DNA of 64,000 bases from Lysobacter helvus (GCF_018406645.1 NZ_AP024546.1:1984001-2048000); one strand, 5' to 3'; shown: positions 46,558 to 55,196, counted from the first letter of the stretch. Notes: generated by a model not told the origin, from the letters alone. Numbers and translations: made by a program.

Positions 46558-47179
46558 ATTCCCGGGCGTCGCGCAATTCGCGTTCGACCTGCTGCAACCG
46601 GCCCCCCACCGCGGACGTCTCCAGCCACGACGGCCAGCGCCGCATCGCCCACGCCGCGGCGATCGCAAGCACCGCACCGAACGCCAGATTGGCAAGCACG
46701 TACATCGGCTGGTAACGCCACACATCCAGGCCGATCGCGTTCAAGCCGATGAACAGCAGCGGCGCCCAGGCGATCGCACCGACGAGGAGCAACACGCGCT
46801 CGCCGCGGATGCGCTGGCGGCGCACGTCCAGCACGCGCGCATGCACCTGCGCCACGGGTTGCGTCCAGTCGATCGCGGCCAGCTTCACCAGTTGCGTCGT
46901 GGCCATCGCGATCAGCGCGATGCCATACAGGTGCACCGCGACGCCGTACGCAACCAGGTGCGGCGTGCCGAGGTGGTCGAACCAGTACCCGCCCGCCCAC
47001 ACCGCGATGGCGATGCCGACCGCCAGTTCGATCCACTGTCCCAGCGACACCAGGCCCAGCCGCCCGTGCACGCGATGGCGCAAGGCATGGCCTTCCAGTT
47101 CCGCCAGGCGCAGCGTTTGCGTTTCAAGCTTTTGCGTGGCGGATTGCCAGGCGGCTTGCAGGTCCTGCAGTTCCATCAT
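46544..47179 (-). CDS. Four-helix membrane protein in an ECF sigma operon
   Basis: This 211-residue protein starts with a cytoplasmic helical stretch (ELQDLQAAWQSATQKLETQT, likely coiled coil), followed by four transmembrane segments (about 45-70, 75-98, 125-148, 155-180) and a short charged C-terminus. Its ATG overlaps the sigma factor stop by four bases, the usual place of an anti-sigma factor, but there is no zinc-binding HxxxCxxC motif. It may be an unusual anti-sigma factor or an unrelated partner. GAGGAG precedes the start. Confidence 0.78.
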   Translation of the reverse strand: MMELQDLQAAWQSATQKLETQTLRLAELEGHALRHRVHGRLGLVSLGQWIELAVGIAIAVWAGGYWFDHLGTPHLVAYGVAVHLYGIALIAMATTQLVKLAAIDWTQPVAQVHARVLDVRRQRIRGERVLLLVGAIAWAPLLFIGLNAIGLDVWRYQPMYVLANLAFGAVLAIAAAWAMRRWPSWLETSAVGGRLQQVERELRDAREFTQG

Positions 47180-47748
47180 GCGTCTCCTCGTTCGGCGCCG
47201 ACGCTGCGGCGCAATTGATCCTTGATGCGGTTCAGGCGCGTGGCGACGTTGCCTTCGCTCGTGCCGAGCACCTCGGCGGTCTCGCGATGGCTGCAGCCTT
47301 CCAGGTGCAGCAGCAACAGCGCGCGGTCGAGCGGCACGAGCGTGGCCATCGCGCGTTGCACCAGCGCGAGTTGCTGGCGCGCGGCGAAGTCGACGTCGGT
47401 GTCGCCCGCGGGTTCGTCCTGCAGGTCGTCGAGCGCGGCGTGCGTGCGCGGGCGTTCGCGGCGTTGCTGCGAGATCGCCACGTTCAATGCAATGCGATAC
47501 ATCCACGTCGAGAACGGGCGCGCGGGGTCGTAACCGGGCCACGCCTGCCACAGGCGCAGCGCGATGTCCTGCGCGAGGTCGGCGCGATCGTGCGGTGCCT
47601 GCCGGAAGGCGGCGGCGACTTTCAGCACGATCCCGCGATGGGCTTCAAGCAGGGCAGGGAAGTCGTCGGCGGTGGCGGCGTGGCGGTCAAGGCGGCTCGT
47701 GTCCGGCGGGGCTTGCTGGGTGATACGCGGCAGCGGGCGGAATCTCAC
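47176..47748 (-). CDS. ECF-type RNA polymerase sigma factor
   Basis: This 190-residue sigma factor has region 2 (about 28-95, RADLAQDIALRLWQAWPGYDP and FSTWMYRIALNVA) and region 4 (about 128-180, [40 protein letters not shown]). It directs RNA polymerase to a small stress or envelope regulon. The GTG at 47748 is the best start available since no ATG precedes region 2. It lies 21 bases after the STAS-like gene and overlaps the membrane protein gene downstream. Its target promoters are unknown. Confidence 0.9.
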   Translation of the reverse strand: MRFRPLPRITQQAPPDTSRLDRHAATADDFPALLEAHRGIVLKVAAAFRQAPHDRADLAQDIALRLWQAWPGYDPARPFSTWMYRIALNVAISQQRRERPRTHAALDDLQDEPAGDTDVDFAARQQLALVQRAMATLVPLDRALLLLHLEGCSHRETAEVLGTSEGNVATRLNRIKDQLRRSVGAERGDA

Positions 47749-47769
47749 ACGACCCGGGCACGCGCCGGA

Positions 47770-48165
47770 TCAGGGATCGAGGAGGCTTTCGCTGCGCAGC
47801 CAGTACAGCGCTTCGGCCCGGGTTTCGAACACGTTGGCCACCAGGCCGAAGTTGCGCGCCGCCACCATCGCGAACCGCTCCGGGTCGATGAACTCCGGGC
47901 GCGTGACCATCACCAGGCGCAACCGCGGGCCGGCCACCGCGGCCCACGTGCGCACCATCTCGTGGCGCGCGCCGACGCCCGGCGGTTCGAAGCCGGCAAT
48001 CCCGCGGATGTCCACGACCAGGCCGTGGTAGCCGCGCGCCGTGGCCGCGGCGATGACCTTGGCGACGCGCGCCACGCCTTCGTGCAGCGCGATCGCACCG
48101 GACAGGTTGAACAACGCGAAGCGGCGCTCCGCGTCGAGGCATTCGAAGTCGAAGTCGTCGCTCAC
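47770..48165 (-). CDS. SpoIIAA-like/STAS-type protein
   Basis: This 131-residue protein has an alternating beta-alpha pattern with GLVVDIRGIAGFEPPGVGARHEMV, in the place where STAS domains carry their signal loop. This is the SpoIIAA-like family seen in many proteobacteria, where the function is mostly unknown. It begins with a GTG that overlaps the stop of the VOC gene (GTGA). With a sigma factor downstream, a regulatory role is possible but not shown, and the phospho-serine of true anti-anti-sigma factors is not evident. Confidence 0.68.
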   Translation of the reverse strand: MSDDFDFECLDAERRFALFNLSGAIALHEGVARVAKVIAAATARGYHGLVVDIRGIAGFEPPGVGARHEMVRTWAAVAGPRLRLVMVTRPEFIDPERFAMVAARNFGLVANVFETRAEALYWLRSESLLDP

Positions 48166-48527
48166 GGCGCGGGCATCCGCAGCTGGAAGACGTTGCCTTC
48201 CGGATCACGGCCATCGCATGCGCGGAATCCCCGCGCTTGCCACTCGCGCTCCGGCGGCCAGAGTTCGCCGCCGAGTTCGCGCGTGCGCACGCGCGCCGCG
48301 GCCAGGTCATCGACGGGGAAACACAGCTTGAGATAGCTGTCTTCGCGCGTGGAGAAGTCGGTGCCCGCACCGTGGATGGCGTGGATCGTGAGCTGGAAGC
48401 CGTCGCATTCGAGCACCGCGTGGCGATCGTCGCCGTGCACGCGCTGCATGCCCGCCAGCTCGCGATAGAACGCCGTCATGCGCGCGACGTCGTGCACGAA
48501 CAGGACGGCGGCGGGGAGGAGTTTCAC
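48162..48527 (-). CDS. VOC family (glyoxalase-like) protein
   Basis: This 121-residue protein reads LPAAVLFVHDVARMTAFYRELAG at the start and ends CDGRDPEGNVFQLR, the typical single-module vicinal oxygen chelate fold. The GTG at 48527 (KLLPAAVLF) gives the normal length. The in-frame reading from 48608 adds 27 unlike residues. Function cannot be assigned beyond the fold. It is the first gene of a four-gene reverse operon. Confidence 0.82.
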   Translation of the reverse strand: MKLLPAAVLFVHDVARMTAFYRELAGMQRVHGDDRHAVLECDGFQLTIHAIHGAGTDFSTREDSYLKLCFPVDDLAAARVRTRELGGELWPPEREWQARGFRACDGRDPEGNVFQLRMPAP

Positions 48528-48626
48528 GGCCGGTTTCCCGCCTCCCCCTGACGGGGGAACGCAATACACCGAGCGGGTGACGATTTCATCGACCGTTGCA
48601 AACGCCACCGTCCGTAATATCCAGCG

Positions 48627-48884
48627 ATGTCCCGCGAATCAGCCCCCATGACCGTCGACCAACTGCGCAGTCGCCTCGCTGGACTCGACGGTGGGCTCGA
48701 ACTCGTCTGTTTCTGCTGCGACGAAGGAACGCGACAACGCACGACGCCGTTCCGCGTCTACGTCGTCGAGCAGGTGCACGTGACGCGCGCCGCGCGCGCC
48801 ACGTCGCCCGGCGCCCCGCTCGAATTCGGGCATGGCCCGCAGGCGCGCGAAATGGCGGTGGTGCACATCACGACGGATTTCTGA
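48627..48884 (+). CDS. Small hypothetical protein, 85 residues
   Basis: The protein reads TVDQLRSRLAGLDGGLELVCFCCDEGTRQR and has a CFCC cluster that could bind metal. There is no signal peptide. Codon use is like the neighbours. The start may be 48627 or the in-frame ATG at 48648. It overlaps the convergent membrane protein gene by 17 bases. I do not recognise the family. Confidence 0.6.
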   Translation: MSRESAPMTVDQLRSRLAGLDGGLELVCFCCDEGTRQRTTPFRVYVVEQVHVTRAARATSPGAPLEFGHGPQAREMAVVHITTDF

Positions 48885-49395
48885 CCGGCGCCGGCGCGGT
48901 GGCCTCGACGCGCGGGTGGAAGCGCCGTACCGCGAGCACCGTCAACACGACGAACAGCACCAGCACGAGGCCTTGCGCGATCCCGAACGGCGGCTCCTTC
49001 TGCGTCGGCGCCAGCGCGTGCAGCGCGGGCACCTTCAGGAACAGCTGCACGACCAGCACGAACACGTTGAGGTACACCGAGACCATCGCGCCGATGACGT
49101 AGATCGCGCGCCACGGTCCGGCGAGGCGTTGCCCGTACAACGCGATCAGCGTCAGCGCGAGCACGCCCGACGACACGACCCCGGTTCCCAACGCCGGCGT
49201 GAAGCCGCGGAAGGGAAACAGGAAGCCGGTGGCCGTGGTGAGTACCGCGGTGGACAGGAAGAGCGAGGTCCACCCCGGCATCGCCTGGTTGCGCAGCAGG
49301 CCTTTCGCGACGACGAGGCCTGCGAGGATCGCGACCAGGCTCAGGGCCGTGTGGAAGAGCGTGAACGGATGCGTCAACGGCAGGACCGGTTCCAT
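48868..49395 (-). CDS. Membrane protein, unknown function
   Basis: This 175-residue protein has about five transmembrane helices, starting TLFHTALSLVAILAGLVVAKGLL and including AIYVIGAMVSVYLNVFVLVVQLFL, and ends with a charged tail. It resembles widespread uncharacterised inner-membrane proteins. The ATG at 49395 follows GAGGGGG. No partner is evident. Confidence 0.78.
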   Translation of the reverse strand: MEPVLPLTHPFTLFHTALSLVAILAGLVVAKGLLRNQAMPGWTSLFLSTAVLTTATGFLFPFRGFTPALGTGVVSSGVLALTLIALYGQRLAGPWRAIYVIGAMVSVYLNVFVLVVQLFLKVPALHALAPTQKEPPFGIAQGLVLVLFVVLTVLAVRRFHPRVEATAPAPVRNPS

Positions 49396-49548
49396 GCGTG
49401 CATTCCCCCTCGCGGCGTTCGGCGGAGCCTGCGCCCATCGCTGCGGGCGCGCAACTGGCGGCCTCGCGGCGGCCGGGGCGGGGTTCGCTGACGTCGCTGG
49501 AACGCCCTGGGCAGTAGCATCCCGGCCCCGCAACGACCGGAGGCCGCC

Positions 49549-49920
49549 ATGGACCGCAATCCCGTCGGCTGGTTCGAGATCTACGTGCAGGACATGGAAC
49601 GCGCGAAGGCGTTCTACGGCGCCGTGTTCGAAACGCAGTTCCAGCAACTGGAGACATCGGAACTGCAGATGTGGTCGTTCCCCGCGTTCGCGAACAGCAA
49701 CGGCAGCACCGGCGCGCTCGTCTGCATGAAAGGCTTTCCGTCGGGCGGCAACAGCACGATCGTGTACTTCATGTGCGAGGACTGCGCGAACGAAGAGAAA
49801 CGTGCGTCGGAAAACGGCGGCAAGGTCTTCAAGCACAAGTTTTCCATCGGCGAGCATGGCTTCATTTCGCTCGTGACCGATCCCGACGGCAACATGATCG
49901 GTTTGCACTCGATGCAGTGA
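49549..49920 (+). CDS. VOC family protein
   Basis: This 123-residue protein begins RNPVGWFEIYVQDMERAKAFYGAVF and ends SLVTDPDGNMIGLHSM, a single vicinal oxygen chelate module of the type often annotated as glyoxalase/bleomycin resistance. The E and H positions that bind metal in the family are plausible, but the substrate cannot be told. The ATG has GGAGG five bases upstream. A bidirectional terminator follows. Confidence 0.85.
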   Translation: MDRNPVGWFEIYVQDMERAKAFYGAVFETQFQQLETSELQMWSFPAFANSNGSTGALVCMKGFPSGGNSTIVYFMCEDCANEEKRASENGGKVFKHKFSIGEHGFISLVTDPDGNMIGLHSMQ

Positions 49921-49923
49921 CGC

Positions 49924-49960
49924 AACGAAAAAGCCCCCGCCGAAGCGAGGGCCTTTCGTT
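49924..49960. terminator. Long bidirectional terminator
   Basis: AACGAAA at 49924-49930 pairs with TTTCGTT at 49954-49960, and GCCCCCGC at 49933-49940 pairs, with one mismatch, with GCGAGGGC at 49945-49952. T-rich ends exist on both strands, so it can stop the VOC gene and the convergent small gene. Confidence 0.8.
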
Positions 49961-50012
49961 GACGCTTCACGCATCACGGATGCCGAAGCACCCGGGAGCG
50001 TGCGATGTCGTT

Positions 50013-50192
50013 TCAGCGGTTGGAAGCCGGCGCGGTCGACGAACCCTTGTTGCCTTCTTCCAGCGACTTCTTGTCGGCATCGCTCATCGCCTTCGGCGCG
50101 GCAGCGAACTTGGGGTCCGTTGCGTCGACCTTGGAGACTTCCGGCGTGGCCGGCTTGGTACCGGTGATTTCCGGCTTGGTGTCGTTGCTCAT
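50013..50192 (-). CDS. Small hydrophilic protein, 59 residues
   Basis: The product begins SNDTKPEITGTKPATPEVSKVDATD and ends GNKGSSTAPASNR. It is rich in Lys, Asp, Pro and Ala with no hydrophobic segment, so it is probably disordered. The ATG at 50192 has AAGGAT upstream. A similar look is seen in small stress proteins, but I do not recognise the family. Confidence 0.65.
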   Translation of the reverse strand: MSNDTKPEITGTKPATPEVSKVDATDPKFAAAPKAMSDADKKSLEEGNKGSSTAPASNR

Positions 50193-50211
50193 GGTGTGAT
50201 CCTTGCGAATG

Positions 50212-50230
50212 GGATCCGTTGACCGGATCC
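50212..50230. promoter_or_regulatory. Inverted repeat upstream of the 59-residue gene
   Basis: GGATCCG (50212-50218) and CGGATCC (50224-50230) form a perfect inverted repeat with a 5-base loop, 20 bases upstream of the reverse-strand start. It could be an operator. The rest of the 199-base gap to 50391 shows nothing I can name. Confidence 0.35.
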
Positions 50231-50391
50231 GTTTGGCCGTGGCCATTGCCTGCATGCGCAGGAGGAGGCTCAAAGGCGGGATCGCAATTTCGATGAGTGC
50301 CGCCGGAGCGAAGTGGCGCGTGTCGCTCGGTGCCCGTGCAACATGCGCCGCGGGGCATTACGGGGTGGTGACGGCTGGGCCTGGAGCGGTC

Positions 50392-50700
50392 TCAGGCGCG
50401 CGGCAGGTAGCGATCGAGGTGGCTGTAGCGCGATTTCCACGTCGCGAGCGGCCGCAGCGTGTCCGGGCCGCCGCGTCGTTCCGGATCGCGCACCGCCACG
50501 GCGAGATCGCCGGAGACCTTCGCCAGCAACCGCGCCAGGCGTGGCGGCGGGGGCGTATCGCGCGGGCCGGCGCTTTCCAGCGTGCGCAGCAACTCGCGCA
50601 GCGTGAAGGACTGCGATGCGCGCGGCGCCTGCCAGGCGCGGGACAGGGCGGCGAACCAGCGCGAAGCGCGCGCGGGAAGGCGGGAGGACAAGCGGGGCAT
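50392..50700 (-). CDS. Hypothetical protein, 102 residues
   Basis: The protein reads LSSRLPARASRWFAALSRAW at the start and TWKSRYSHLDRYLPRA at the end, and is basic and rich in Arg and Ala. The third codon positions are strongly G/C as in the neighbours, which supports real coding. There is no signal peptide or membrane segment. I do not recognise it. Confidence 0.55.
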   Translation of the reverse strand: MPRLSSRLPARASRWFAALSRAWQAPRASQSFTLRELLRTLESAGPRDTPPPPRLARLLAKVSGDLAVAVRDPERRGGPDTLRPLATWKSRYSHLDRYLPRA

Positions 50701-50787
50701 CGGTGCGCCTGGGTGCGTGCGGTCGCGCAGGGGCGCAACGATCGACCGACACGGTGCGCCCTGGCGGATGAGTGCGAGGTGACCCGG

Positions 50788-51357
50788 TTACACCGCCGCC
50801 AGCCCGTTGTACATCGCGCCGAGGAACAACACGAACGACACGGCCGCGAAGACGCCCTGCACGCGCTCGCTTTCCGAGCGGGCACACACCAGGCACCCGG
50901 TGAGCCAGAACACCTGCGAGCCCCAGTACAACGGGCCCAGGTCGATCACGTGTTGCCAACCCTTCTGCACCGTGTCGATTTCGTCGGACACCAGCAACGC
51001 GAGCAGCAACAGGAACAGCGGGCGCTTGATGGCGAAAAAATGGGCCTTGAGGCTCACGACGCCGGCGCCGCCGCGGTCCGGGAACATCAGGTCCGACATC
51101 ACGAAAAGCAGCGACGGGATCAGCAGCATGCTCAGGTAACTGAGATACCCGATGTGCGGCACCGCGGCCCAGGCCTGCAGCATCCACCAGAAACTCGCCA
51201 TCGCGATCAGCAGGAACGCGCTCCACACCGTGTGGATCCAGTACCAGTCCGCGCTGCGCCCGCGCTTGATCAGCGAGGCGATGTGCGCGAGCACGTTGGC
51301 CACGCCCAGGCCGTAGATCAGCGAGACGAACGTGGAAAGGTGGGCGAGGTGCTCCAT
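50788..51357 (-). CDS. Membrane protein, unknown function
   Basis: This 189-residue protein starts EHLAHLSTFVSLIYGLGVANVL and has about six hydrophobic segments, with RPLFLLLLALLVSDEID and FLGAMYNGLAAV at the end. It looks like an uncharacterised inner-membrane protein. The ATG at 51357 is the last start before the first helix. It is divergent from the next gene, with 118 bases between. Confidence 0.75.
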   Translation of the reverse strand: MEHLAHLSTFVSLIYGLGVANVLAHIASLIKRGRSADWYWIHTVWSAFLLIAMASFWWMLQAWAAVPHIGYLSYLSMLLIPSLLFVMSDLMFPDRGGAGVVSLKAHFFAIKRPLFLLLLALLVSDEIDTVQKGWQHVIDLGPLYWGSQVFWLTGCLVCARSESERVQGVFAAVSFVLFLGAMYNGLAAV

Positions 51358-51475
51358 GGGCGTGGCGTGTCTCCGGTCCGGGCTGGCGCGAATCGCGCGA
51401 TTCAATCCGAATCCGCGGCGGCCTTCAACGGCGGGCGATGACCGCTTCCGTGCCCGCGGCGACGTTGGCCGGGGT

Positions 51476-51997
51476 ATGCCTGCGTCGGACCTGCTCATCG
51501 CCATCACGCAACTCGGCGTCGCGCTCGCCGGGTTCTCGGGCCTGATCGCCGCGATCCGCACGGCCTCGCCGGAGGGCTGGCATCCGCGCGACATCTGGTC
51601 GCTGTCGTGGATGCTGGGGGCGAGCATCGGCGCGCTCGTGCTCGGGTTGCTGCCGGCGTGGCTGGCGTTGTTCGACTGGACCACCCTGCGCGTGTATCGC
51701 GTCGCAAGCGTCGTCGCGTTTGCCTACATCAGCGTGCTCGGAGGCGTGATGGCATGGCGCGGACGGCGCCTGACCTTGCGCGGGTTTCCGCCGCGCGTGA
51801 AGTTCTTCCCGTCGGCGATCTTTGCGTTGCTTGGCGTCTCCGCGATCGCAACGGGCGCGGGGGCGGCGGGAAGCCTGCAGGCGTCGATCGTGCCCGCGTA
51901 CGTCGGAAGCCTGATCGCATTGCTGGTGGTGTCGGCGCTGGTGCTCGCGATCTTCCTCGTGCTGCTGGCGCGGGCGGCGCAGCAAGAAAAAAACTGA
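51476..51997 (+). CDS. Membrane protein, unknown function
   Basis: This 173-residue protein has four transmembrane segments (ASDLLIAITQLGVALAGFSG, MLGASIGALVLGLLPAWLALF, VASVVAFAYISVLGGVMAW, and a last one at about 145-168) and ends in a charged tail. The start at 51476 is the ATG before the first helix. No family known to me. Confidence 0.72.
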   Translation: MPASDLLIAITQLGVALAGFSGLIAAIRTASPEGWHPRDIWSLSWMLGASIGALVLGLLPAWLALFDWTTLRVYRVASVVAFAYISVLGGVMAWRGRRLTLRGFPPRVKFFPSAIFALLGVSAIATGAGAAGSLQASIVPAYVGSLIALLVVSALVLAIFLVLLARAAQQEKN

Positions 51998-52006
51998 GCG
52001 TCCCGG

Positions 52007-52687
52007 TCACGTTCCCTGGGTCGCTTTCGCGACGGATCGCATCGCCTTGCGCCCCCGCAGCGTGCGCACCAGCCAGTACAGCGTCGTGCCCGCGACGAGC
52101 AGCACGGGCACGACGAGCAAGCCGGAGGCCCGGATCGGCGCGGGGAAGAACTTCGCCTGGCCGAGGAACAGCGACGCGGTCGCGATCCAGTACGCCATGC
52201 CCATGCGCCAGAGGTGGCGCACGAGGCGTTGGGCGCCGGCGATGTGGCCGGCTACCAGGAGACGCGCGTCGAGTGCCGCGGCCGACAGCACGACGAGTGC
52301 GAACAGGAAGAACGGTGCGGGCGGGAACTGGTCCACCGGGCCATGCCGCACGGCGAGCACCCCGAGCGACAAGGCACGAAGGCCCGTGGCGAACCCCAAC
52401 GCCATCAACGCGACGTACCAGCCGCGCGCGGCCACGACATCGCGCTTCACCGTGAGCCACGCGGTCGTGACGAGGTAGAACGTCGAGAACGCGGCGACTA
52501 CGTTGCCGCGGTTGGGATGCACGAACGTGGCGGCGATGGCGCCGGTCGCCGTCAACGTCACCATCGCGACGAAGAAGACGGTGCCCGCGCTTCGATGCAG
52601 CCGCGAGCCCTTCTTCGCGAACAGCGCAAATGCGCCGGCGACGATCACGACGAGCCCGGCGGTGATATGCAGCCAGCGCAGCAGCAT
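52007..52687 (-). CDS. Membrane protein, DUF2306-like
   Basis: This 226-residue protein begins LLRWLHITAGLVVIVAGAFALFAKKGSRLHRSAG and has about seven transmembrane segments. The KKGSRLHRSAGTVFF stretch is typical of a widespread uncharacterised membrane family. The ATG at 52687 has AGGGG eight bases upstream. It is divergent from the LytS-type kinase gene, with 147 bases between. Confidence 0.78.
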   Translation of the reverse strand: MLLRWLHITAGLVVIVAGAFALFAKKGSRLHRSAGTVFFVAMVTLTATGAIAATFVHPNRGNVVAAFSTFYLVTTAWLTVKRDVVAARGWYVALMALGFATGLRALSLGVLAVRHGPVDQFPPAPFFLFALVVLSAAALDARLLVAGHIAGAQRLVRHLWRMGMAYWIATASLFLGQAKFFPAPIRASGLLVVPVLLVAGTTLYWLVRTLRGRKAMRSVAKATQGT

Positions 52688-52834
52688 GGCGATGTCCCCT
52701 TGCTTCTCTGTTGCGGCGACTCTGGAAGCGCGCCGGCGGGGCGTCCACGGGGATTGCGACGAACGACGGCCTGGCGTGGACGAAGCACGGTCCCCGCCGA
52801 CGATCCGCGCGCGGCACGCTGGTATCGTCGTCCC

Positions 52835-53908
52835 ATGCCCGACACCCGCGTTCCTGCCGCGCCGACGCCCGGACCCTGGTTCGGCTGGAAGCGCGTGCGC
52901 ACGGTGGCGATCGCGGCGTTCGTCGTCAGCCTGCCGATGTCGACGAACTGGACCGCCTCGTATTGGCTGTTGCTGGTGCGGCTGTTCCTCGTCGGCATGG
53001 CCGCGCTCTGCATGTTCGGGCTGTTCGAACGCTGGCCGCGCCGCTTGCCCAGCTGGATCGCACGCTGGGGCCTGCAGGTGGCGGGCGTGGCGGCGATCAT
53101 TCCAGTTGCGGCCGCGCTCTCGTACGCCTTCACCACGCCGCACGACGTGCATTGGTGGTCGGTAAAGTCGCGCATGGAGGGTTTCAGCTTCATCGCGTTC
53201 ATGGGCTTGTTGGTCGCGCCGTGGATCGCGATGTCCGCGTTGTACCGGCACATCAGCGGGAAGGCGCGCAGCCAGGCGCTGGCCTTCGAGCTGGAACGCA
53301 GCGAGTACGACCGCAATGCGCTGGACGCGCGGCTGCGGTTGTTGCAGGCGCAGGTCGAGCCGCATTTCCTGTTCAACACGCTCGCGAACGTGCGCGAACT
53401 AGTGGATGCGGGCTCGCCGCAGGCATCGGAGGTGCTCGGCAGCCTCATCGCGTACCTGCGCGCAGCGGTGCCGCGCTTGCACGAAGCCAACGCCACGGTG
53501 GCGCAGGAACTGGAACTGGTGCGCGCGTACCTCGAAGTGATGCACATGCGCATGCCCGACCGTCTGCGGTGGTCGGTGGATGCGGAGCCGGGCGCGCTGC
53601 AGGTGCCGTGCCCGCCGACGAGCGTACTGACCCTGGTGGAGAACGCGGTGCGGCACGGCATCGATCCGGCGGAAGAGGGCGGGCGCATCGATGTGCGCGC
53701 GACGGTGCAGGGCGGGCAGTGCCGCATCGTGGTGGCTGACACCGGCGTGGGCGTGGCTTCGACGATCAACGCAGGCACGGGCTTGTCGAACCTGCGCGAA
53801 CGGCTGCAACTCGCGTTCGGCGATGAGGCCCGACTGGTGTTGGCGCCGCTGCCGCCGCATGGCACGACTGCGGAACTCGTGTTTCCGATGCCGGCACCGC
53901 CAAGATGA
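52835..53908 (+). CDS. LytS/YehU-type histidine kinase
   Basis: This 357-residue kinase has about four transmembrane segments (25-45, 48-68, 80-102, 118-140), a helical linker and a kinase core with H177 in LQAQVEPHFLFNTLANVREL (His_kinase family, LytS type). The ATP site is in LTLVENAVRHGIDPAEEGG and DTGVGV. It lies four bases over the start of the LytTR response regulator. The pair would form a two-component system. The signal is not known. Confidence 0.9.
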   Translation: MPDTRVPAAPTPGPWFGWKRVRTVAIAAFVVSLPMSTNWTASYWLLLVRLFLVGMAALCMFGLFERWPRRLPSWIARWGLQVAGVAAIIPVAAALSYAFTTPHDVHWWSVKSRMEGFSFIAFMGLLVAPWIAMSALYRHISGKARSQALAFELERSEYDRNALDARLRLLQAQVEPHFLFNTLANVRELVDAGSPQASEVLGSLIAYLRAAVPRLHEANATVAQELELVRAYLEVMHMRMPDRLRWSVDAEPGALQVPCPPTSVLTLVENAVRHGIDPAEEGGRIDVRATVQGGQCRIVVADTGVGVASTINAGTGLSNLRERLQLAFGDEARLVLAPLPPHGTTAELVFPMPAPPR

Positions 53909-54663
53909 GCATCGCGGCCACCGCATTGATCGCCGACGACGAGCCGTTGCTGCGACGCGCGCTCGCGCGGCAGCTTGCCGAGGCCTGGCCGTCGCTTGAG
54001 ATCGTCGCCCAGGCACGCAATGGCCGCGAAGCGGTGGACCGGTTCGAAGCGCTGCGCCCGGACGTGTGTTTCCTCGACGTGCACATGCCCGGCCTCGACG
54101 GCATCGACGCCGCGCACGCGATTGGGCGGCGCGCGCATGTCGTGTTCGTGACTGCCTACGATCGTTATGCGGTGCAGGCGTTCGAACAGGGCGCGATCGA
54201 TTACCTGGTCAAACCGGTGGAAGGCGCGCGCCTGGCCGACACCGTTGCGCGCTTGCAGGCGCGCCTGCAGGCCGCTTCGCCGATGGCGGACCTCGCGCCG
54301 ATGCTCGCACGCCTGTCGCGGCAGCACGCGCGCTGGTTGCGCGCGTCAGTGGGCAACGATGTGCGCCTGATCGCGGTGGAGGACATCGACTACCTGCGCT
54401 CCGACGAGAAATACACGCGGATCGCCTGGCGTGGCGAAACCGGGCGCGGCGGCGAAGCGCTCGTCCGAACGCCGCTGAAGGAGCTGATGGCGCAGCTGGA
54501 TCCCGATCAGTTCGTGCGGGTGCACCGCGCCGTGGTGGTGAACCTGCGTGCGGTGAGCCACATGGTGCGCGGCGACAACGAGACCGGAACGTTGCACCTG
54601 AGGTCGCGTTTGGACGTGTTACCCGTGAGTCGGCGGTATCTTCACCACTTCCGCGCGAGCTGA
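53905..54663 (+). CDS. LytTR-type response regulator
   Basis: This 252-residue protein has a receiver domain (about 1-120) with D58 in PDVCFLDVHMPGLDG, D11-D12 at the N-terminus and the conserved lysine in YLVKPVEG. Its DNA-binding LytTR domain (about 145-250) includes VEDIDYLRSDEKYTRIAW and FVRVHRAVVVNLRAV. It overlaps the kinase gene by ATGA. LytTR regulators often control surface, polysaccharide or competence genes. No target site is visible. Confidence 0.92.
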   Translation: MSIAATALIADDEPLLRRALARQLAEAWPSLEIVAQARNGREAVDRFEALRPDVCFLDVHMPGLDGIDAAHAIGRRAHVVFVTAYDRYAVQAFEQGAIDYLVKPVEGARLADTVARLQARLQAASPMADLAPMLARLSRQHARWLRASVGNDVRLIAVEDIDYLRSDEKYTRIAWRGETGRGGEALVRTPLKELMAQLDPDQFVRVHRAVVVNLRAVSHMVRGDNETGTLHLRSRLDVLPVSRRYLHHFRAS

Positions 54664-54677
54664 GCAGGAGCGCACGC

Positions 54678-55196
54678 ATGAAAGCCTCCGTCTTCGTCGG
54701 CACCAGCCTCGACGGGTTCCTGGCCCGCGCGAACGGTGCGCTCGACTTCCTCCCGCCCGGCGGCGGCGAGCCGCACGGCTACGAGGAATTCATGGCCACG
54801 GTGGATGCGCTCGTCATCGGCCGCAATACGTACGAGGTCGTGCTCGCCTTCCCCGAGTGGCCCTACGGCGACAAGCCGGTGTTCGTGCTCAGCACGCATG
54901 CGCTGGCGCCTGCACCGGCGGGTGCGGTGGTCGAACCTCTGTCCGGCGCACCGGAAGCCATCGCCGCGCACCTCGCCGCACGCGGATTCGAGCACCTGTA
55001 CATCGACGGCGGCATCACCATCCAGCGGTTCCTCGACGCCGGCCTGATCCAGCGCCTCGTGGTCACGCGCGTGCCCGTGCTCATCGGGACCGGCATTCCG
55101 CTCTTCGGTCCGCTGCAGCGCGACATCAAGCTGGAACATCTCTGCACGCGGCAGTTCGTGAGCGGGCTGGTCCAGAGCGAGTACCGCGTGCTCTGA
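54678..55196 (+). CDS. Dihydrofolate reductase family protein (RibD C-terminal type)
   Basis: This 172-residue protein begins KASVFVGTSLDGFLARANGALDFL and reads ALVIGRNTYEVVLAF and LYIDGGITIQRFL, the signature of the RibD C-terminal/DHFR-like reductases such as YwjB and YyaP. It probably binds NADPH, but the substrate is not known. CAGGAG precedes the ATG. It lies 14 bases after the response regulator and 14 bases before a small membrane protein, so it may be cotranscribed with them. Confidence 0.88.
   Translation: MKASVFVGTSLDGFLARANGALDFLPPGGGEPHGYEEFMATVDALVIGRNTYEVVLAFPEWPYGDKPVFVLSTHALAPAPAGAVVEPLSGAPEAIAAHLAARGFEHLYIDGGITIQRFLDAGLIQRLVVTRVPVLIGTGIPLFGPLQRDIKLEHLCTRQFVSGLVQSEYRVL

Noticed and set aside
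48596-48620. TTGCAA and TAATAT as a promoter for the 85-residue gene
   Set aside because: The hexamers are only 13 bases apart, too short for a standard sigma-70 promoter.
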